From: Effrenium voratum
Taxonomy: Eukaryota; Sar; Dinophyceae; Suessiales; Symbiodiniaceae
Reading direction: 5' to 3'
DNA: 64,000 nucleotides
Assembly (NCBI GenBank): GCA_963377175.1
Contig: CAUJNA010002890.1
Span: forward strand, 341,501-405,500
Each line of letters begins with the position of its first letter. The stretch's first letter is position 1. The notes under the pieces were generated by a model. That model saw only the letters and a list, made by a program, of their open reading frames with translations, searched no databases and was not told where the DNA came from. Position numbers and translations under genes: made by a program. Shown here one piece after another: positions 51,906 through 63,780 of the stretch.

Positions 51906-54434
51906 CAAGCGAAACAACAAACAACCCAGCCCACGAAGGCGGCGGATTTCAAGTTCCACTGGTTTAGGACATGTCTCCAGCCGGTGCCCCGGCTTCTGGC
52001 AGCCCAGACATCGTTTCACTGCCATGTGTCCTGACTAGAACAAAAAATGCGCGGCTTTGGCCTGAAACGAGTTAGTTACCGGGATGTTCAAAGACCCGCA
52101 AAGATGCACGTTTGTCAAACTGCCTGAGAATTCAATCACAAAAGCCGAAGACAGGCAAAAACACGCGCGGGTGGGTATGTTCCCGGCGCGAACTAAAAGG
52201 GGCGACTGATTCGGTACATCAGGTAAGTGGCTAGTAAGCCTGTGGAAAATTCCTCGGAAAGCAGGCTTATAACCATGGCTTTGTGTGTGTGCCGAATCGC
52301 CCCGCTGAGCAGGGAGATCCATGTCATACCCCACAGAAATCAACCCCAACTTGGAGAGAGGGAAGTTTCCGATGGTCAGAATCTGATCTCAGGGTTGACG
52401 TATCTTGGCTCCCTTCCATCCAGTTCAAAGAAAGCTTTTTAGATCTTGTTAGCTGGTTTAGTGGGTGAGTTTCCGTGTTTCTATCTCACGAAAGGTGTTC
52501 GTCGCTTTCAGCGCGGGATCGGCAACAACGGGCCCTCTAGGGGTTGATTCCTTGTCCATTATTTTCAGCCATTCAGCCATCGTTCTTTTCAAAAAACGAT
52601 CGCCATTTCCCCGGTGGTTTGAAGTTTGTATTATTATTATTTTTTAGAAAGAAGGATCCTTTCCTGCATCTAGAATGATTGTTCTTCATGTCCTTCCCAA
52701 CCATTAGAATCAGATACGAAATAAAGGGTTGGAAGGATTTTTGAAAAGAATGGAAACGGAAACTACTAGATTCAAAGTCTGGGGCTGTTTCCATGTACGC
52801 TTCTTGAGGGACATATGACAAAACAAATCACGGGGGAAGCTTAGGGAAACCGAAAGGAGGTTGTTCAAACATGGTCAGTACACCCGGCGTGAAACGCGGC
52901 AGGTCTTCTTTCAGCTCACTGATCCAAACCATGAAGGATGAAGAACCTCCAAGCTAGAAACAAATCACGGAAGCTACCCCTAGAAGCCCAGGTGTCGCCA
53001 GGTGTCGCCATCGATCGCCCTCGATCGCCTAGGCCTCAAGGGCCTCCGGGAGGCGCTGGACCCGAGGACCAGATCGACCCGGCTTCGGCTTCGATGGGTG
53101 TCGTTTCTTCGCGCAGTGGCATTTCTGTGGGGGCTCGTCACTTTTTTGTTTGTGTTGTTTTGTTTAAAGGAGGGAGTTTGGTTTTTGCAGCCTTTTTGTG
53201 AGTGCGTTGTGTTCTCTTTTTTTTTTTGTGGGGGAGTTTGTGTCTTTTTGCTGGAGCCGCTGCTGGTTTAGAAGGGTCCTCTTGCTTAGTTGCTCAGGGG
53301 TACGCTTTCTCTTTCGCTCTCAAACCACTGCGTGTTTTTTTTTTGCTTTTTCAATGGTTCTGCTACCTTTCCGTTGCTGGTGGTGTTCGGTCTTTATGCT
53401 CGAGCTTCCCATCAAAACCCAGGGGAAACAAACTTGCTGGTGCTCAGTCGGTAGGGAATGTCCCTGAAAGGAAACCACCAGTTGGAGGGTTTATTAGGGT
53501 CATTCCATTTCTCATTCCCTACTGAGCACCAGCAAGAAAATCTGCGTCCTCTTGGGAACAAACATCTCCATAGGAACGGATGCTCATTTTTAAGGAACTG
53601 GACCCCCGAATAGTGGTTTTGTCCTGTTGGTTTCCATTTATGTCAAGTAGGTCAATTTGTCCTCCAAAACAAATCCCATAGGAAATACCCAGTAATTCCC
53701 CATTGACCTGGTAAAGGCAGTCTAACCACGAGAACCCTGGACATTGTTCTTAGAAAAATATCCATGGGGGAGCTGGGAACAAACATCTTCACAGGAACCG
53801 AGATTCATTCTTTACGGATCGGACCCCCAAATGGCGGTTTTGTCCTGTTGGTTTTCCTTTTTGAAACCGCTCAACAACCTGCTGGAGCGAATACCTTTCT
53901 CCATTTACCTGGTGAAGGCAGGTGAGCAAGGGAACCCTGGACATTGTACTTCTTCAGCGTCCTCTTTGGGAACAAACATCTCCATAGCAAGGTATGCTCA
54001 GGCTTGGTGGTTGGGTCCCCCAGCAAGAAAATCCCATATGAACAGGGCGGTGGTTGAAATGAAATCCACTTCTGTGAACAGGGGTTTGGTCCTCATAAGG
54101 GAACTCGAGTACCTCTTGGGAACTTTTCCAGCTTCCCGAGGCCCTACCCAGTTGTTTTGTGATTCCCCATTGACCTGGTAAAGGCAGGTAGCCTGACCCA
54201 CCAAAGAAAGAGGTTATTACACGAAACGGTTGTGGAAAGCAACCTCGTCTTGGCCATCTCCGGTACACAGGCCATGGGCATTCAACCTGCGGAAGCCGAG
54301 CCCGCGGTTGACTCCTGGGGTTTGTTTCTGTGTTTGTGCCTCTTTCTTTAAAAACCCTGGATTCCTGAAAAGATTCGGATCCCTGGAAAGAATGGAAATG
54401 GAAGGTACCATGGAACCTTTTGTTTTTCTCCCAG
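51906..54434. other. Inferred intron sequence upstream of exon L
   Basis: Contains a partial MITE-3 (52195-52290), a family-6-like piece (about 52400-52530), the inverted CATTATTTTCAGCC/GAAAAGAATGG pair near 52558-52755, and MITE-2 at 53433-53536. From 53560 to 54190 the phrase GGGAACAAACATCT(C/T)CA(T/C)AGGAAC-type block recurs three times (53558, 53776, 53968). Confidence 0.5.
53433..53536. mobile_element. Best-preserved MITE-2
   Basis: 104 bp. CTTGCTGGTGCTCAGT at the left end is perfectly complementary to ACTGAGCACCAGCAAG at the right end (16 bp). After a 4-nt bulge AGGGAATG pairs with CATTCCCT, extending the stem to 24 bp. Confidence 0.85.
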
Positions 54435-54530
54435 GACGCTGAACAAGTTCCTTTTGCTGGGGCTGATGCAGTCGGTGGTGGGCGCCTTGGCTGGCCTCGC
54501 CATGGGCCTCGGCATCAACTCCTCGCTCTA
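54435..54530 (+). CDS. Transporter gene 2, candidate exon L
   Basis: The acceptor is CTCCCAG|GACG. After one base the frame reads TLNKFLLLGLMQSVVGALAG and LAMGLGINSSLY, i.e. a long helix closed by Asn-Ser-Ser-Leu-Tyr. This fits helix 3 of nucleotide-sugar transporters, which ends just before the ATYQ-type motif. A GT donor (TAC|GTGGCC) at 54531 leaves phase 0, as needed for exon M. Confidence 0.55.
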
Positions 54531-56162
54531 CGTGGCCGGGGGATCCGGGCGGTCGGGGGCGGCCGGGTAGTTGGGGGGGGGGGGGGTGGAAGTGGGAAGG
54601 GGGGGCAGGGGTTGTAAAATGTATCTTACTTGTTGCTTTGTCGTTTTTGTTTTTGTTTTTTCTATTGTGTGTGTTGTTGCGCGGATTTGAAGCCCAAAGA
54701 GCACTGGTTGTGTGGCATTCTTAGGCCTTGTGAGCATTTTGTTTTAGTACTTGGATACACAACTACTAAACATGCGGAAACAAAAACATCAACAACACAA
54801 CTCAGAGTTGGTGTTTGGTTCCTCGCGTTCCCGCGCCATTTTTGTGTGATTTAAGTTGTTTGCTTTATCCCTCCAAACAACCGAAATAAACAAACTCGAG
54901 TGTTTGTGTTTCCTTGGCGAGTCTCAGCCAGAAAAACCTAAACAACAACAATGTGCTTGTTTGTTTACAACCCTGGGACCCTAGTAAACAAGACTAGCAA
55001 AGGACCCAACTTAGGTGACGACAATATTTAGTTCAGTAATGGCGGTTGCACAAACAGCGACCCCATTGGAAGAAGGTGGTTTAAAAATCCCACGGATCAG
55101 TTTTCGGTTGGAAGGCGTCGGGTGAATGGAGGTGGACGAGGGACGACACCCAGTTTTTCTTGGGAGGGGGGTTTGACGTGGTCTTTGGGGGTTGGAGGAG
55201 ACGCCAATCTTTTTTTCGGGGGGGGGGGGGGTTTGGAGGACGAAGGGTGGACGCATTTTGCTTTTTGTTTCGTCGGGAAGGGGAGGGGGGGGGGAGGGGG
55301 AGAGGGGGAGCTTTAGAGCAGGTTCTAACTTAGGTTACTATCAAGTTAATAGCTTGGCCGGACACCCAAGGAGATAATTAGTCCCAACCGGATTTGCCTA
55401 TCCCTTGGTTGGAGATTGATATTCCAAAATGTCCAGCCTTTCGACTTGAAGGTCATACCCAAATAGGTGCCGCCCTTGATTACTTGTTTGCATTTGGGTG
55501 GACCCTTGTATCCGGTTTTCATTGGAGGTGAGTGCCCCACCAGTCAAAGGACGCTCCCAACACTTTTTCGCGTTGCTTTGGACCGCAAAGTGGGCCGCTC
55601 CCTAAATTCTGATGGAGGGAAGTTCCGTAAGGAGGCGAGGCTTTGCTGTTCAAACGCCATGCTCTTCAGCTTTTAGTTGTTTTTTTTGTTCCTAGTCTTT
55701 TTTAGTGGGCAGCCAAACTTTTGCGCCCACATGCTAAGTTTGGAAAAAGCGCTCCCATCTGTCAGGGCAGTTTATTTTTCTTTCATAAAAGGCTTCCTTT
55801 CTTTTATGCCGGTTTCTCGTCTTGTGCAGGGTTTCTGGTTTGTCAAGGTCGGTTGTTGTACACATCCATGGCAGTTTCTTTGTTTCTTTACACGCCCCGC
55901 TAGAAACGAAGCGGGGGGTTCGAAAGGGTAGTGTTTACTCTAACCTCTACCGGGGTCTCCTCCAAGACTATATTTGCATTCTAGGGCAGACTCAATATGA
56001 AGCAAGCAGGATCCGAACATCTATCTGTTGTGGACCCCCTTCTTGGTGCGCCAAGTCTGACTGTTACACGCCCGTGGTTTTCAAAGCAATGGTTCTCAGC
56101 ACCCGAAACGAAACGGTTCGAGCGGTTTCCGTTTCTGCGTAACGATCGGACCGATGGATCAG
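54531..56162. other. Inferred intron L-M
   Basis: Non-coding; G-runs at 54568-54605 and 55219-55231, a G-rich tract at 55276-55312, and otherwise no recognisable element. Confidence 0.45.
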
Positions 56163-56237
56163 GCCATGGGGAAGATTTACACACCTCTCTCCCTGGTCCT
56201 GGGGCGCTTGATCCTGCACCGGCGCTATCTCTGGATC
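56163..56237 (+). CDS. Transporter gene 2, candidate exon M
   Basis: The acceptor is GGATCAG|GCC. The phase-0 frame reads AMGKIYTPLSLVLGRLILHR then RYLWI. Helix 4 followed by the double basic pair (HRRY) is the clearest match in gene 2 to the nucleotide-sugar transporter pattern. It joins exon N to give LWI-EWLS. The donor would be GA (ATC|GAGCCT). Confidence 0.55.
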
Positions 56238-57091
56238 GAGCCTCGACCTGCCTCGAGGGAACAAAACCAAACGTCAACCCTGCAGTTTGAGCGTAGCAAT
56301 TGGTAGGGTCCCCGATTTTAAGACGCACCCCATATCTAATCAAGCAGCATTCAACTCATGTTTTGCAGATGGCCAAGTTCCCCTTTTTGCTTAATGTGGA
56401 GGGAAACCCCTTTGAAACCAACTACTTGGATGCTCGTTGCCAAGTTAGTATGGGGAAAACACAACTTGGGGTGGATATCCCACGAATAACAAGGTTGAGT
56501 CTACTTGGAACTTTCAAGTAGCTCATAGCTTGTGGTACTAACACCCAAGCACCCCACAAAAGAGCACCGTATATGTTTTCGCAGACAAAAAGCTCTAGGA
56601 CCCGCGGTTCGAGGGGTAAGAGGGTGTGTTTGAAACAAGAAGCCGTGGGGCTGATTTCCCAAGGGGAAATTCTTCTAGGAGAACGTCTGAGTTTAAATCC
56701 CCCTATTCCAAATACCCGCTTTTCCTAGGGTATCATGTCAGTGCTTTGCTAAAAAGGGAGGTAGTTGCTCTGGAAAACCGGGTTTTGCCCCAACAAGTAC
56801 CTTCTTTTTTACCAAAAAGCCGGGTATTTGGCGACCCATCGGAATGAGCTGTTGGTTTTCCAATCCACTCGTGGGCCCAAAAGTTGATGATCGCCCAACA
56901 GTTGATCCAACTTGTTCGGGCCCAGCTGATCATCCGACTTTCGCCTAAACTTAAATATTTTTAGCAGCGGATCTGAAAACGGACAGCCCAGTTCAACTGA
57001 ATGAACCCCCCCGGTTGCTTTGGTTTGAATATCCCGGTGCCTCCCTTCTCCTTTGGGTCTTTGGACGGCGAAGCGTTTCGTGCACGCTCAG

Positions 57092-57118
57092 GAGTGGCTC
57101 TCGGTGGTGGTCCTCTTC
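57092..57118 (+). CDS. Transporter gene 2, candidate exon N (27 bp)
   Basis: The acceptor is CACGCTCAG|GAG and the donor GT (TTC|GTAGCC). It encodes only EWLSVVVLF. The Trp-Leu-Ser start of helix 5 parallels EWLSLSMLRLG in exon C of gene 1. Such a short exon is uncertain; the exon may extend to the next donor. Confidence 0.4.
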
Positions 57119-57220
57119 GTAGCCTCTTTGCCCAAAGCGAATCGACCTTTTTTGACATTTCTGCTTTTTTTTCTTCCCGTTTTGGTGTTTCCCATTTGGT
57201 TTTGCCATTTTTTTCATTTG

Positions 57221-57323
57221 GGTGTGGGTAAAATTAAACCACTGGATATGGACCGCAGGTTTTAGTCCTGCTTCCATTTACTAAGGTTCCATTTTGGGTG
57301 CCTATTTTTGACCCACAGCCATT
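57221..57323. mobile_element. MITE-5 copy
   Basis: Starts GGGTGTGGGTAAAATTAAACC and ends GCCTATTTTTGACCCACAGCC, with GGATATGGACCGCAGGTTT inside. Confidence 0.65.
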
Positions 57324-59368
57324 CGGTTTTCCAATTCTTGTTGCTAGCATACCGTTTGGGTTGTAAAGTTTAGCAAATGGAAGCATTGTACCTGAGCCAC
57401 AATCAAACCCAGATGAAGGTTAGCAAGGGACAAATCCCAACCATAAATAGGCCCGGATATCCGCCTTTCGAATTCCTTACATGGCTCTCCATTTCAATAC
57501 CGGGTTTTGGTTTTTCCCATTTTGGTCTATGTTTAGTCGCTATGTTGTTGTTTTTTCTTGCTATGTTTAAGGTCTGCAAAAGGTTTACTGACCTATGTGA
57601 CCTTGAACAGTTTCCCCATGTCGGTCTATTTTTAGTCAAGCCCAGTGCTTCCAGCTATCTCTATAATAGTTTCATGCAAAACCTAGAGGTATATAAGGAT
57701 CCCTGGCAACCTATAGCGGTAAGTGGAAGCACTGGGAAGCTTCTATGTGGGTGTGCCTTTTTTTAGGGAAACCCTTTTTGGTTGGTATTAAAGGGAAGCC
57801 AAAAGGGCAACCACCATTTTTGGGGGGTCCCTCAACAACACACACATCCATTTTTTAGTCAAGGTTCCAAAATAATAATTGACCCATGTGACTCGGTATT
57901 TCTTTTGTCCCATTTTGGTTTACTTTCCCAACAGCTGGAAGCTACGGGGCTGACACGCCCAAATAAGGTTTGGAGTGGTTGGGAGCAGCTTGCAGGGAGG
58001 GTTCCAGAGGGTTCTAGAGGGTTCTAGGGCTGTTGGGGATACCACCTAGGCTTATGAATCAAGGTTCCAAACATATATTTGTTTATTTGTTTCTAAGGCT
58101 TAAAAGGGAACCAATCATGGACAGATTTGCTCATGTTTTCCAGCGGACCTTTACTTGCTGCTCGGCTCAGGGGCCTTCAGGTGGGAACCCGTTTCATGTT
58201 GGGAGGGTATGTGAGGTAGCCTTCGCGGATGGGGGGCTTTGAACCCCTTTTGAAACCAAGGGAAGGTACCCCCTACCCTCACCAATCCAAAGCTTGCCGG
58301 GAATGACCAAGTCCGGGTGGGAATGAACCGGAAAGGAATTCCCCAGGAAACCCTTGGCTTATATTCCCTTCTGAGCAGATGGGAGGGCTTGGATTTTGTC
58401 TGCCCCTAAGGTTTTAAAGGGTATCACTGGACATATGTTCTCATCTTTCCAGGTGACAAAAAAAACAAATGGAGGATTTTTCTGTGAGCAACAGGCACAT
58501 GGAGGTTTACTCCACTTGGACCCCTATAAGTTGTGCCTATAAGGGAATCCCTTCCGGGTCATCATTCCCTACCTATCGCACCAGCAAGAAAAACGGAAAC
58601 ATGGCGGATTTCTGTCTCTCCCTGTTTACGGTTTTAAAGGGAATCTACTGGACATACTGTGGATGGATGTCCTGCACCACCTAAGAAAGCCTGGAATGAG
58701 TCGATTCCGCTGTAGATACCAATGAACAATGTTTTCCCATGGTTTCAAAGGGGTGCGAAACGGATTTCGTCCATCCACAGTATGTTTCTTTCCAGATGAC
58801 AAAAAAGCGAAATGGGCAAACCAGGCCTCAATCACCTTGGCCTTCCTCGACAGTTCCATCGCCACGCACTCTGCGCCTTGCCCGCAAGCGGGAGCGAGCC
58901 GCGGAGCGCGCGAACCGAGAAGTGGGGGGTGAGCGATGTGTGTTGTTTTGGTTGAGTCCGACTTTTGGCAAAAACTTTGAGGAGCTAAGAGGAGGTCGCT
59001 TCTTCAGATGTTGGGCTTCATGCTTGGGTGTGGACCGTTTGGAAAACGGAAGGTTCGGCCCTTGTCAAATTTAGCTTCTGACCCCTTGGAACATGCAGTG
59101 CACAAAAAAGTCCTCGCCCCGTTTTTTTTCCCCAAAAACAAGGGTGCGAAGGCACAACAAAGAACTCGATCCATTGCGGTGCAGGTTAAGAGTGCCCTCC
59201 TATCCCCACCCGCAAAAAATGAGGCGGGGGGAGGGGGAATTTCGACCTCTGGAGATGTCCATTTATGGTAACCCGTTTCCTTTGTGGGGACTGTAGATAA
59301 AAGGGAATTGGCTCCACCCAACCTTTTGGAGTTCCCCCCTGCCTATCGGTTGGGGGAGGTGCCCCCTT

Positions 59369-59490
59369 CTAAAAGGGGCAATCGATTCGGCACGTCAGGT
59401 AAGCGGGTAACAACCATGGCTACAGCCCACTGAACGGCGACTTATAACCATGGCTTTTGTGGGTTACCTGACGCACAATGCCCCTTGAAG
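59369..59490. mobile_element. MITE-3 copy at head of 82-bp array
   Basis: Starts CTAAAAGGGGCAATCGATTC and ends CAATGCCCCTTGAAG. The terminal ACAATGCCCCTT text is also the end of every unit of the following array. Confidence 0.7.
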
Positions 59491-59494
59491 GTAT

Positions 59495-60640
59495 GCCCCT
59501 TTTGGGTTGGTTTGGGAGAGAAAAAAAGGGCACCACCATGGGTAGAACCACTTACTAAGGACAATGCCCCTTTAAGATACACTCTTTTGGGTTGGTTTGG
59601 GGGACAAAAAAGGGACACCACGGTTAGCATCACTTACTAAGGACAATGCCCCTTTAAGATACCCTCTTTTGGGTTGGTTTGGGGGACAAAAAAGGGACAC
59701 CGCGGTTAGAACCACTTACTAAGGACAATGCCCCTTTAAGATACACTCTTTTGGGTTGGTTTGGGGGACAAAAAAGGGACACCGCGGTTAGAACCACTTA
59801 CTAAGGACAATGCCCCTTTAAGATACACTCTTTTGGGTTGGTTTGGGGGACAAAAAAGGGACACCGCGGTTAGAACCACTTACTAAGGACAATGCCCCTT
59901 TAAGATACACTCTTTTGGGTTGGTTTGGGGGACAAAAAAGGGACACCGCGGTTAGAACCACTTACTAAGGACAATGCCCCTTTAAGATACACTCTTTTGG
60001 GTTGGTTTGGGAGAGAAAAAAAGGGCACCACCATGGGTAGAACCACTTACTAAGGACAATGCCCCTTTAAGATACACTCTTTTGGGTTGGTTTGGGAGAG
60101 AAAAAAAGGGCACCAGCATGTATAGAACCACTTACTAAGGACAATGCCCCTTTAAGATACACTCTTTTGGGTTGGTTTGGGGGACAAAAAAGGACACCAC
60201 GGTTAGAACCACTTACTAAGGACAATGCCCCTTTAAGATACCCTCTTTCGGGTTGGTTTGGGAGCAAAACAAGGGACACCACGGTTAGAAGCACTTACCT
60301 AGGACAATGACCCTTTATGGGTTGGTTTGGGGGACAAAAGAGGGACACCACGGTTAGAACCACTTTCTAAGGACAAGGGACACCACGGTTAGAACACTTA
60401 CTAAGGACAATGCCCCTTTAAGATACCCTCTTTTGGGTTGGTTTGGGGGACAAAAAAGGGACACCACGGTTAGAACCACTTACTAACAATGCCCCTTTAA
60501 GATACCCTCTTTTGGGTTGGTTGGGGGACAAAAAAGAGACACCACGGTTTGAACCACTTACTAAGGACAATGCCCCTTTAAGATACCCTCTTTCGGGTTG
60601 GTTTGGGGGACAAAAAGGGACACCACCATGGTTCTTAGAA
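59495..60640. repeat. 82-bp tandem array derived from a MITE-3 end
   Basis: Starts of GGGTTGGTTTGG fall at 59504, 59589, 59671, 59753, 59835, 59917, 59999, 60084 and 60169, mostly 82 bp apart, about 14 units in all. Each unit reads GGGTTGGTTTGGG, GACAAAAAAGGGACACC, GGTTAGAACCACTTACTAAG and ACAATGCCCCTTTAAGATAC. Later units are shorter and more variable. Confidence 0.95.
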
Positions 60641-60744
60641 CAATCCCTTTTCAGTGGCCGCCCCGCCTTTTCTTTTTTAAGGGAGGGGTTCCCTTGAACA
60701 AGAACTACCTACCTCCAGACATCCAGGCCGGGCTGTTAGAACCA

Positions 60745-60804
60745 CCTGGAGTCTCCATGACCTCGGTAATGACCCAATTTTCTATTGGTCATGGAGACTC
60801 CAGG
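60745..60804. repeat. 18-bp perfect inverted repeat
   Basis: CCTGGAGTCTCCATGACC (60745-60762) is the exact complement of GGTCATGGAGACTCCAGG (60787-60804) with a 24-nt loop. It lies 64 bp before exon P and could form a hairpin in the pre-mRNA. Confidence 0.9.
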
Positions 60805-60868
60805 CACTTACCTGACGCATCCCGCCTCGCCTCGATTCCTCGCCTCGATCGCCCCGGCTCGCCTCCAG

Positions 60869-60967
60869 GCCGGGCGCAAGAGCAGCGCGGTGGCAATCCT
60901 ATCCACGGCCGGGTCCGCGTCCATGGCCTGCATCTACTCGGTGATCATGGACCCTCGGCGATCAAAC
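60869..60967 (+). CDS. Transporter gene 2, candidate exon P
   Basis: The acceptor is CCTCCAG|GCC. The phase-0 frame of 33 codons reads AGRKSSAVAILSTAGSASMA then CIYSVIMDPRRSN, a helix rich in small residues followed by Tyr and a basic stretch, the counterpart of exon E in gene 1. A GT donor (AAC|GTGTCC) at 60968 keeps phase 0 to exon Q. A stronger-looking GGTGAGTG at 60979 would put exon Q out of frame. Confidence 0.5.
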
Positions 60968-61378
60968 GTGTCCATCGGGTGAGTGCCTTCGTCCTCTTGT
61001 TGGGGAGCGCGATTTTTTGAGATTTTTCGGTTGGGTGGCTGCCTTTGGTGCATTTTTCTTGGATGTTAGGACTTTAACTTTTTGCCAACTAGTGGGTTTT
61101 TCGAATTAAACCACTGAAAGTTAAACTTTTAGCAGGGGAGCAGAAAGCAACCGAGAAACGTCCCTTGGGGGGAGGGCATTCGTCTGTTGTTGGGGAGCCC
61201 AATCTTTGATTTGTTGGTTTGGGTGGCTCTAAAGGGAGACATATTATTTTTGAGATATACTTTACCATTGTGTATTTTGTTTGGTGGTGTTCCTCGGGGA
61301 AAACACCGGGTTGTGTTCCTCGGGGAAAAACACCCCGTTTGACAGGGGGCGCGCGTCGAAGTTTTTGGGGGGAGCCAA

Positions 61379-61537
61379 CTACTTAAAGGGGCGATCGATT
61401 CGTATGTCAGGCAAGTGGTTGGTAAGCCTGGTGGCCTGGTGATATAACCCATTGAGCGGAGACTTGGAGCCATGGCTTTTGCGGGTTATAACCCGGGTTT
61501 CTTTGCACGCTTACAAATTACAATGCTCCTTTAAGTA
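61379..61537. mobile_element. MITE-3 copy
   Basis: Starts CTACTTAAAGGGGCGATCGA, ends ACAATGCTCCTTTAAGTA; carries GCAAGTGGTTGGTAAGCCTGG inside. Confidence 0.75.
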
Positions 61538-62893
61538 TGTTTTGGGGGTGGCTCTAAAGGGAAACCTCAGCAGACAAAATATTACATACATCCATTTGCT
61601 TTTTGTTACCAGTTCATTCCGCTTTTGGGGAACCCGACATTTCGGGGGGAACCAAAGGGAAAACCAATCATTTTGGGGTGGGGAGTCCCGTAAATTTGAG
61701 GATATGTTTGATTTCCCCTTGTTGGGTTTAAAGGGAGTCTATCACTACTGGAAGTTTTATTTGTATTTCCAGGGACAGAACCGAACATTGGAGGATGAGC
61801 ACGAGTTTGGGGGGTTCGCGCAACGTGGGTAGAGCCTGTTTTTGGGTTGGGGAAACCAACAGCAAAGCAACACCAAAACAAAAAATATGAACTCTCAAAA
61901 CGGTCCATCCAAAAATGGCAGGAGTTTCGCGTTTAGTTTCCCTTTGACAACAAACCAAAGAAGGGATCCACCACTTTGAGCACTGGCAGTCTCCTAAAGC
62001 GGTGCCCTTTCCATGCCTTGGTCACCATGTCGATTTTGCGTCGACCATGTCCAGCGGTGATTGGGGATCAAATGTCTGACAAAATGCCTCCGCTGCCCAT
62101 TTAGCGGCGAGCCATGTAGGGCGTAAAATGACGGTAGAATAATGTAGGTCCTTTATTTGAGGATCCCTTTGGATAGGTGTTGGAATTGTTGTAGCATTTG
62201 CAAAACAATGTCGTCTGCACATTATATCGCGCAAACCAATTGGATTCTTGCAGGGATTGCTTGATGGAGCTTTATTGTCCGCGAACAAGGTTTCCACTCT
62301 CTTGAACATTACGATGTTTCTCAAAATGGGGGCTTTTTTTGGATAGAACAGCGCAGCCAGAAGGAAGACAACATTTTTTTTTGGAGCAGTTTGCCTTTTT
62401 GTTTGCCTGTACCCCAACCCCTGAAGGGTACCTCGGAAGCGCTCCAGGCACTGAACAACTTGGACCCTGAATGGAACCCGCTTTTTTTTGTGCCTGTGAC
62501 CCTTGCAATAGTGGTACGAAGGCAAAAGGTACCTTTCAATGGTTGGTTTTTGCTCCGGGGGCTTGGAGCAACATCAACTCACTTTGGCGAGGTTTGTTTT
62601 TTCTCCCCTTTTGGAAGGGGGGTTTTCCTTTGAAAGGGGGTTTCCTTTGACCCTGGTATCTTTTTTTCATTCCGGATGTCTGTGTTGTGACCTTGCGGTT
62701 GCTCAACTTTGCTTGTCTCGCGCAAACGATGATGGTTCCATGTTTTCCGAGAGCTTTCGAAGTCCGAAGCTAGTGAGTGTTCTAAGGGGGGCTGCGGTGC
62801 TGTTGATACCGGGCTGCCTTGTTGAGGCACCTTTTGGCGAGGTCAGGAGCTGTTTCCTCAAAAATAATTGAAAAAACACGCGGACATTCATTG

Positions 62894-62993
62894 GGGTGTG
62901 GCTCAAAATTAAACAGGAGGGGTGTCGCAGGGTTTGGTCCATGTTTCCACTTGCCAGGGTTCCATTTTGGTGGCGATTCTTTGAGCCACGGCC
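62894..62993. mobile_element. MITE-5 copy
   Basis: Starts GGTGTGGCTCAAAATTAAAC and ends TTCTTTGAGCCACGGCC, with GGTTCCATTTTGG inside. Confidence 0.6.
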
Positions 62994-63442
62994 ATTTGGC
63001 TCATCATCAAAGTGGCGGACATGAACCCAGTTGAACGATGTCCACCAAAGGGGACAGGCACTTGGATTCTTTTTTTCCGGGAACCTCTGTAGCTCCTTAG
63101 GAAGCCGCTCGTTTCCTTTTCGGGAACCCAAGTAGCTCGTAGCTCGTTCGGAAGCCTGCACAAAGAAAAGAAACGGGGGCGGCATTTTCGAGCCAGACGC
63201 AAGCCTCCAGCTCCACCAAGCTCTGCAGTTCACTGCCGATTTGCAGAGGATGACCAGCCGGGTGCCGTGCAGGCTCCAAGCTGCTGATTTGCGGTTTGCC
63301 GATGTGCAGAGGATGGCATTCCCGGCCGCGTGCTGTATGTGCAGCAAGTTGCCAGCTTGCCGTGGCCGGACGATTCGGATACCGCCGTGAGTTTGGGTAC
63401 AAGCGCGGATAAACTCAAGCGAACAAAGAAACAAAGAAACAA

Positions 63443-63510
63443 GCAAACAAACAAACAAACAAACAAACAAACAAACAAACAAACAAACAAACAAACAAAC
63501 AAACAAACAA
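63443..63510. repeat. (AAAC)n microsatellite
   Basis: Near-perfect AAAC/CAAA tetranucleotide tract of about 68 bp; Asn-Lys-Gln-Thr frames across it are artefacts. Confidence 0.95.
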
Positions 63511-63648
63511 AACAACAGAACAACAAAAAAGAATCAAGCAGGAAAACAAACAAAGATACACACCCAGGCACACCGCCAGGCCCTCCATGAAGTTTGCTCC
63601 CCCGTTTCGCGCCGAACGCCTCCGAACGCCGCGAGCTTTTGCGCTCAG

Positions 63649-63697
63649 GAGATTGCGCTGCAGAACACCACCACGCCATTCCTGGCGGGGCTCTCGG
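63649..63697 (+). CDS. Transporter gene 2, candidate exon Q
   Basis: The acceptor is GCGCTCAG|GAG. The phase-0 frame reads EIALQNTTTPFLAGLS, matching in position the start of exon F in gene 1 (polar, aromatic residue, then helix 7). A GT donor (CTCGG|GTCG) is followed at once by a TA-repeat. The gene continues beyond the window. Confidence 0.4.
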
Positions 63698-63699
63698 GT

Positions 63700-63780
63700 C
63701 GTTATATATATATATATTATATATTATGATCATTATTATTATGTTTATCATTATCATTATTATGATTATTATTATTAAGG
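63700..63780. repeat. AT-rich (TA)n/(ATT)n tract
   Basis: TATATATATATTATATATT followed by ATTATTATT and ATCATTATT triplets. The remaining sequence to 64000 ends with a MITE-4-like terminus (ACACCCAAGTAG near 63902). Confidence 0.9.

Larger units (their letters stand above)
57119..60868. other. Inferred intron N-P
   Basis: Contains MITE-5 (57221-57323), MITE-1 and MITE-2 fragments (about 58400-58590), a near-copy pair around a CATACTGTGGATGG/CCATCCACAGTATG inverted repeat (58654-58667 and 58769-58782), MITE-3 (59369-59490), the 82-bp array and an 18-bp perfect inverted repeat just before exon P. Confidence 0.5.
60968..63648. other. Inferred intron P-Q
   Basis: Non-coding. Contains MITE-3 (61379-61537), a MITE-1-like copy (61700-61795), MITE-5 (62894-62993) and an (AAAC)n tract. 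The span 61,800-62,880 has nothing I can name. Confidence 0.45.
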
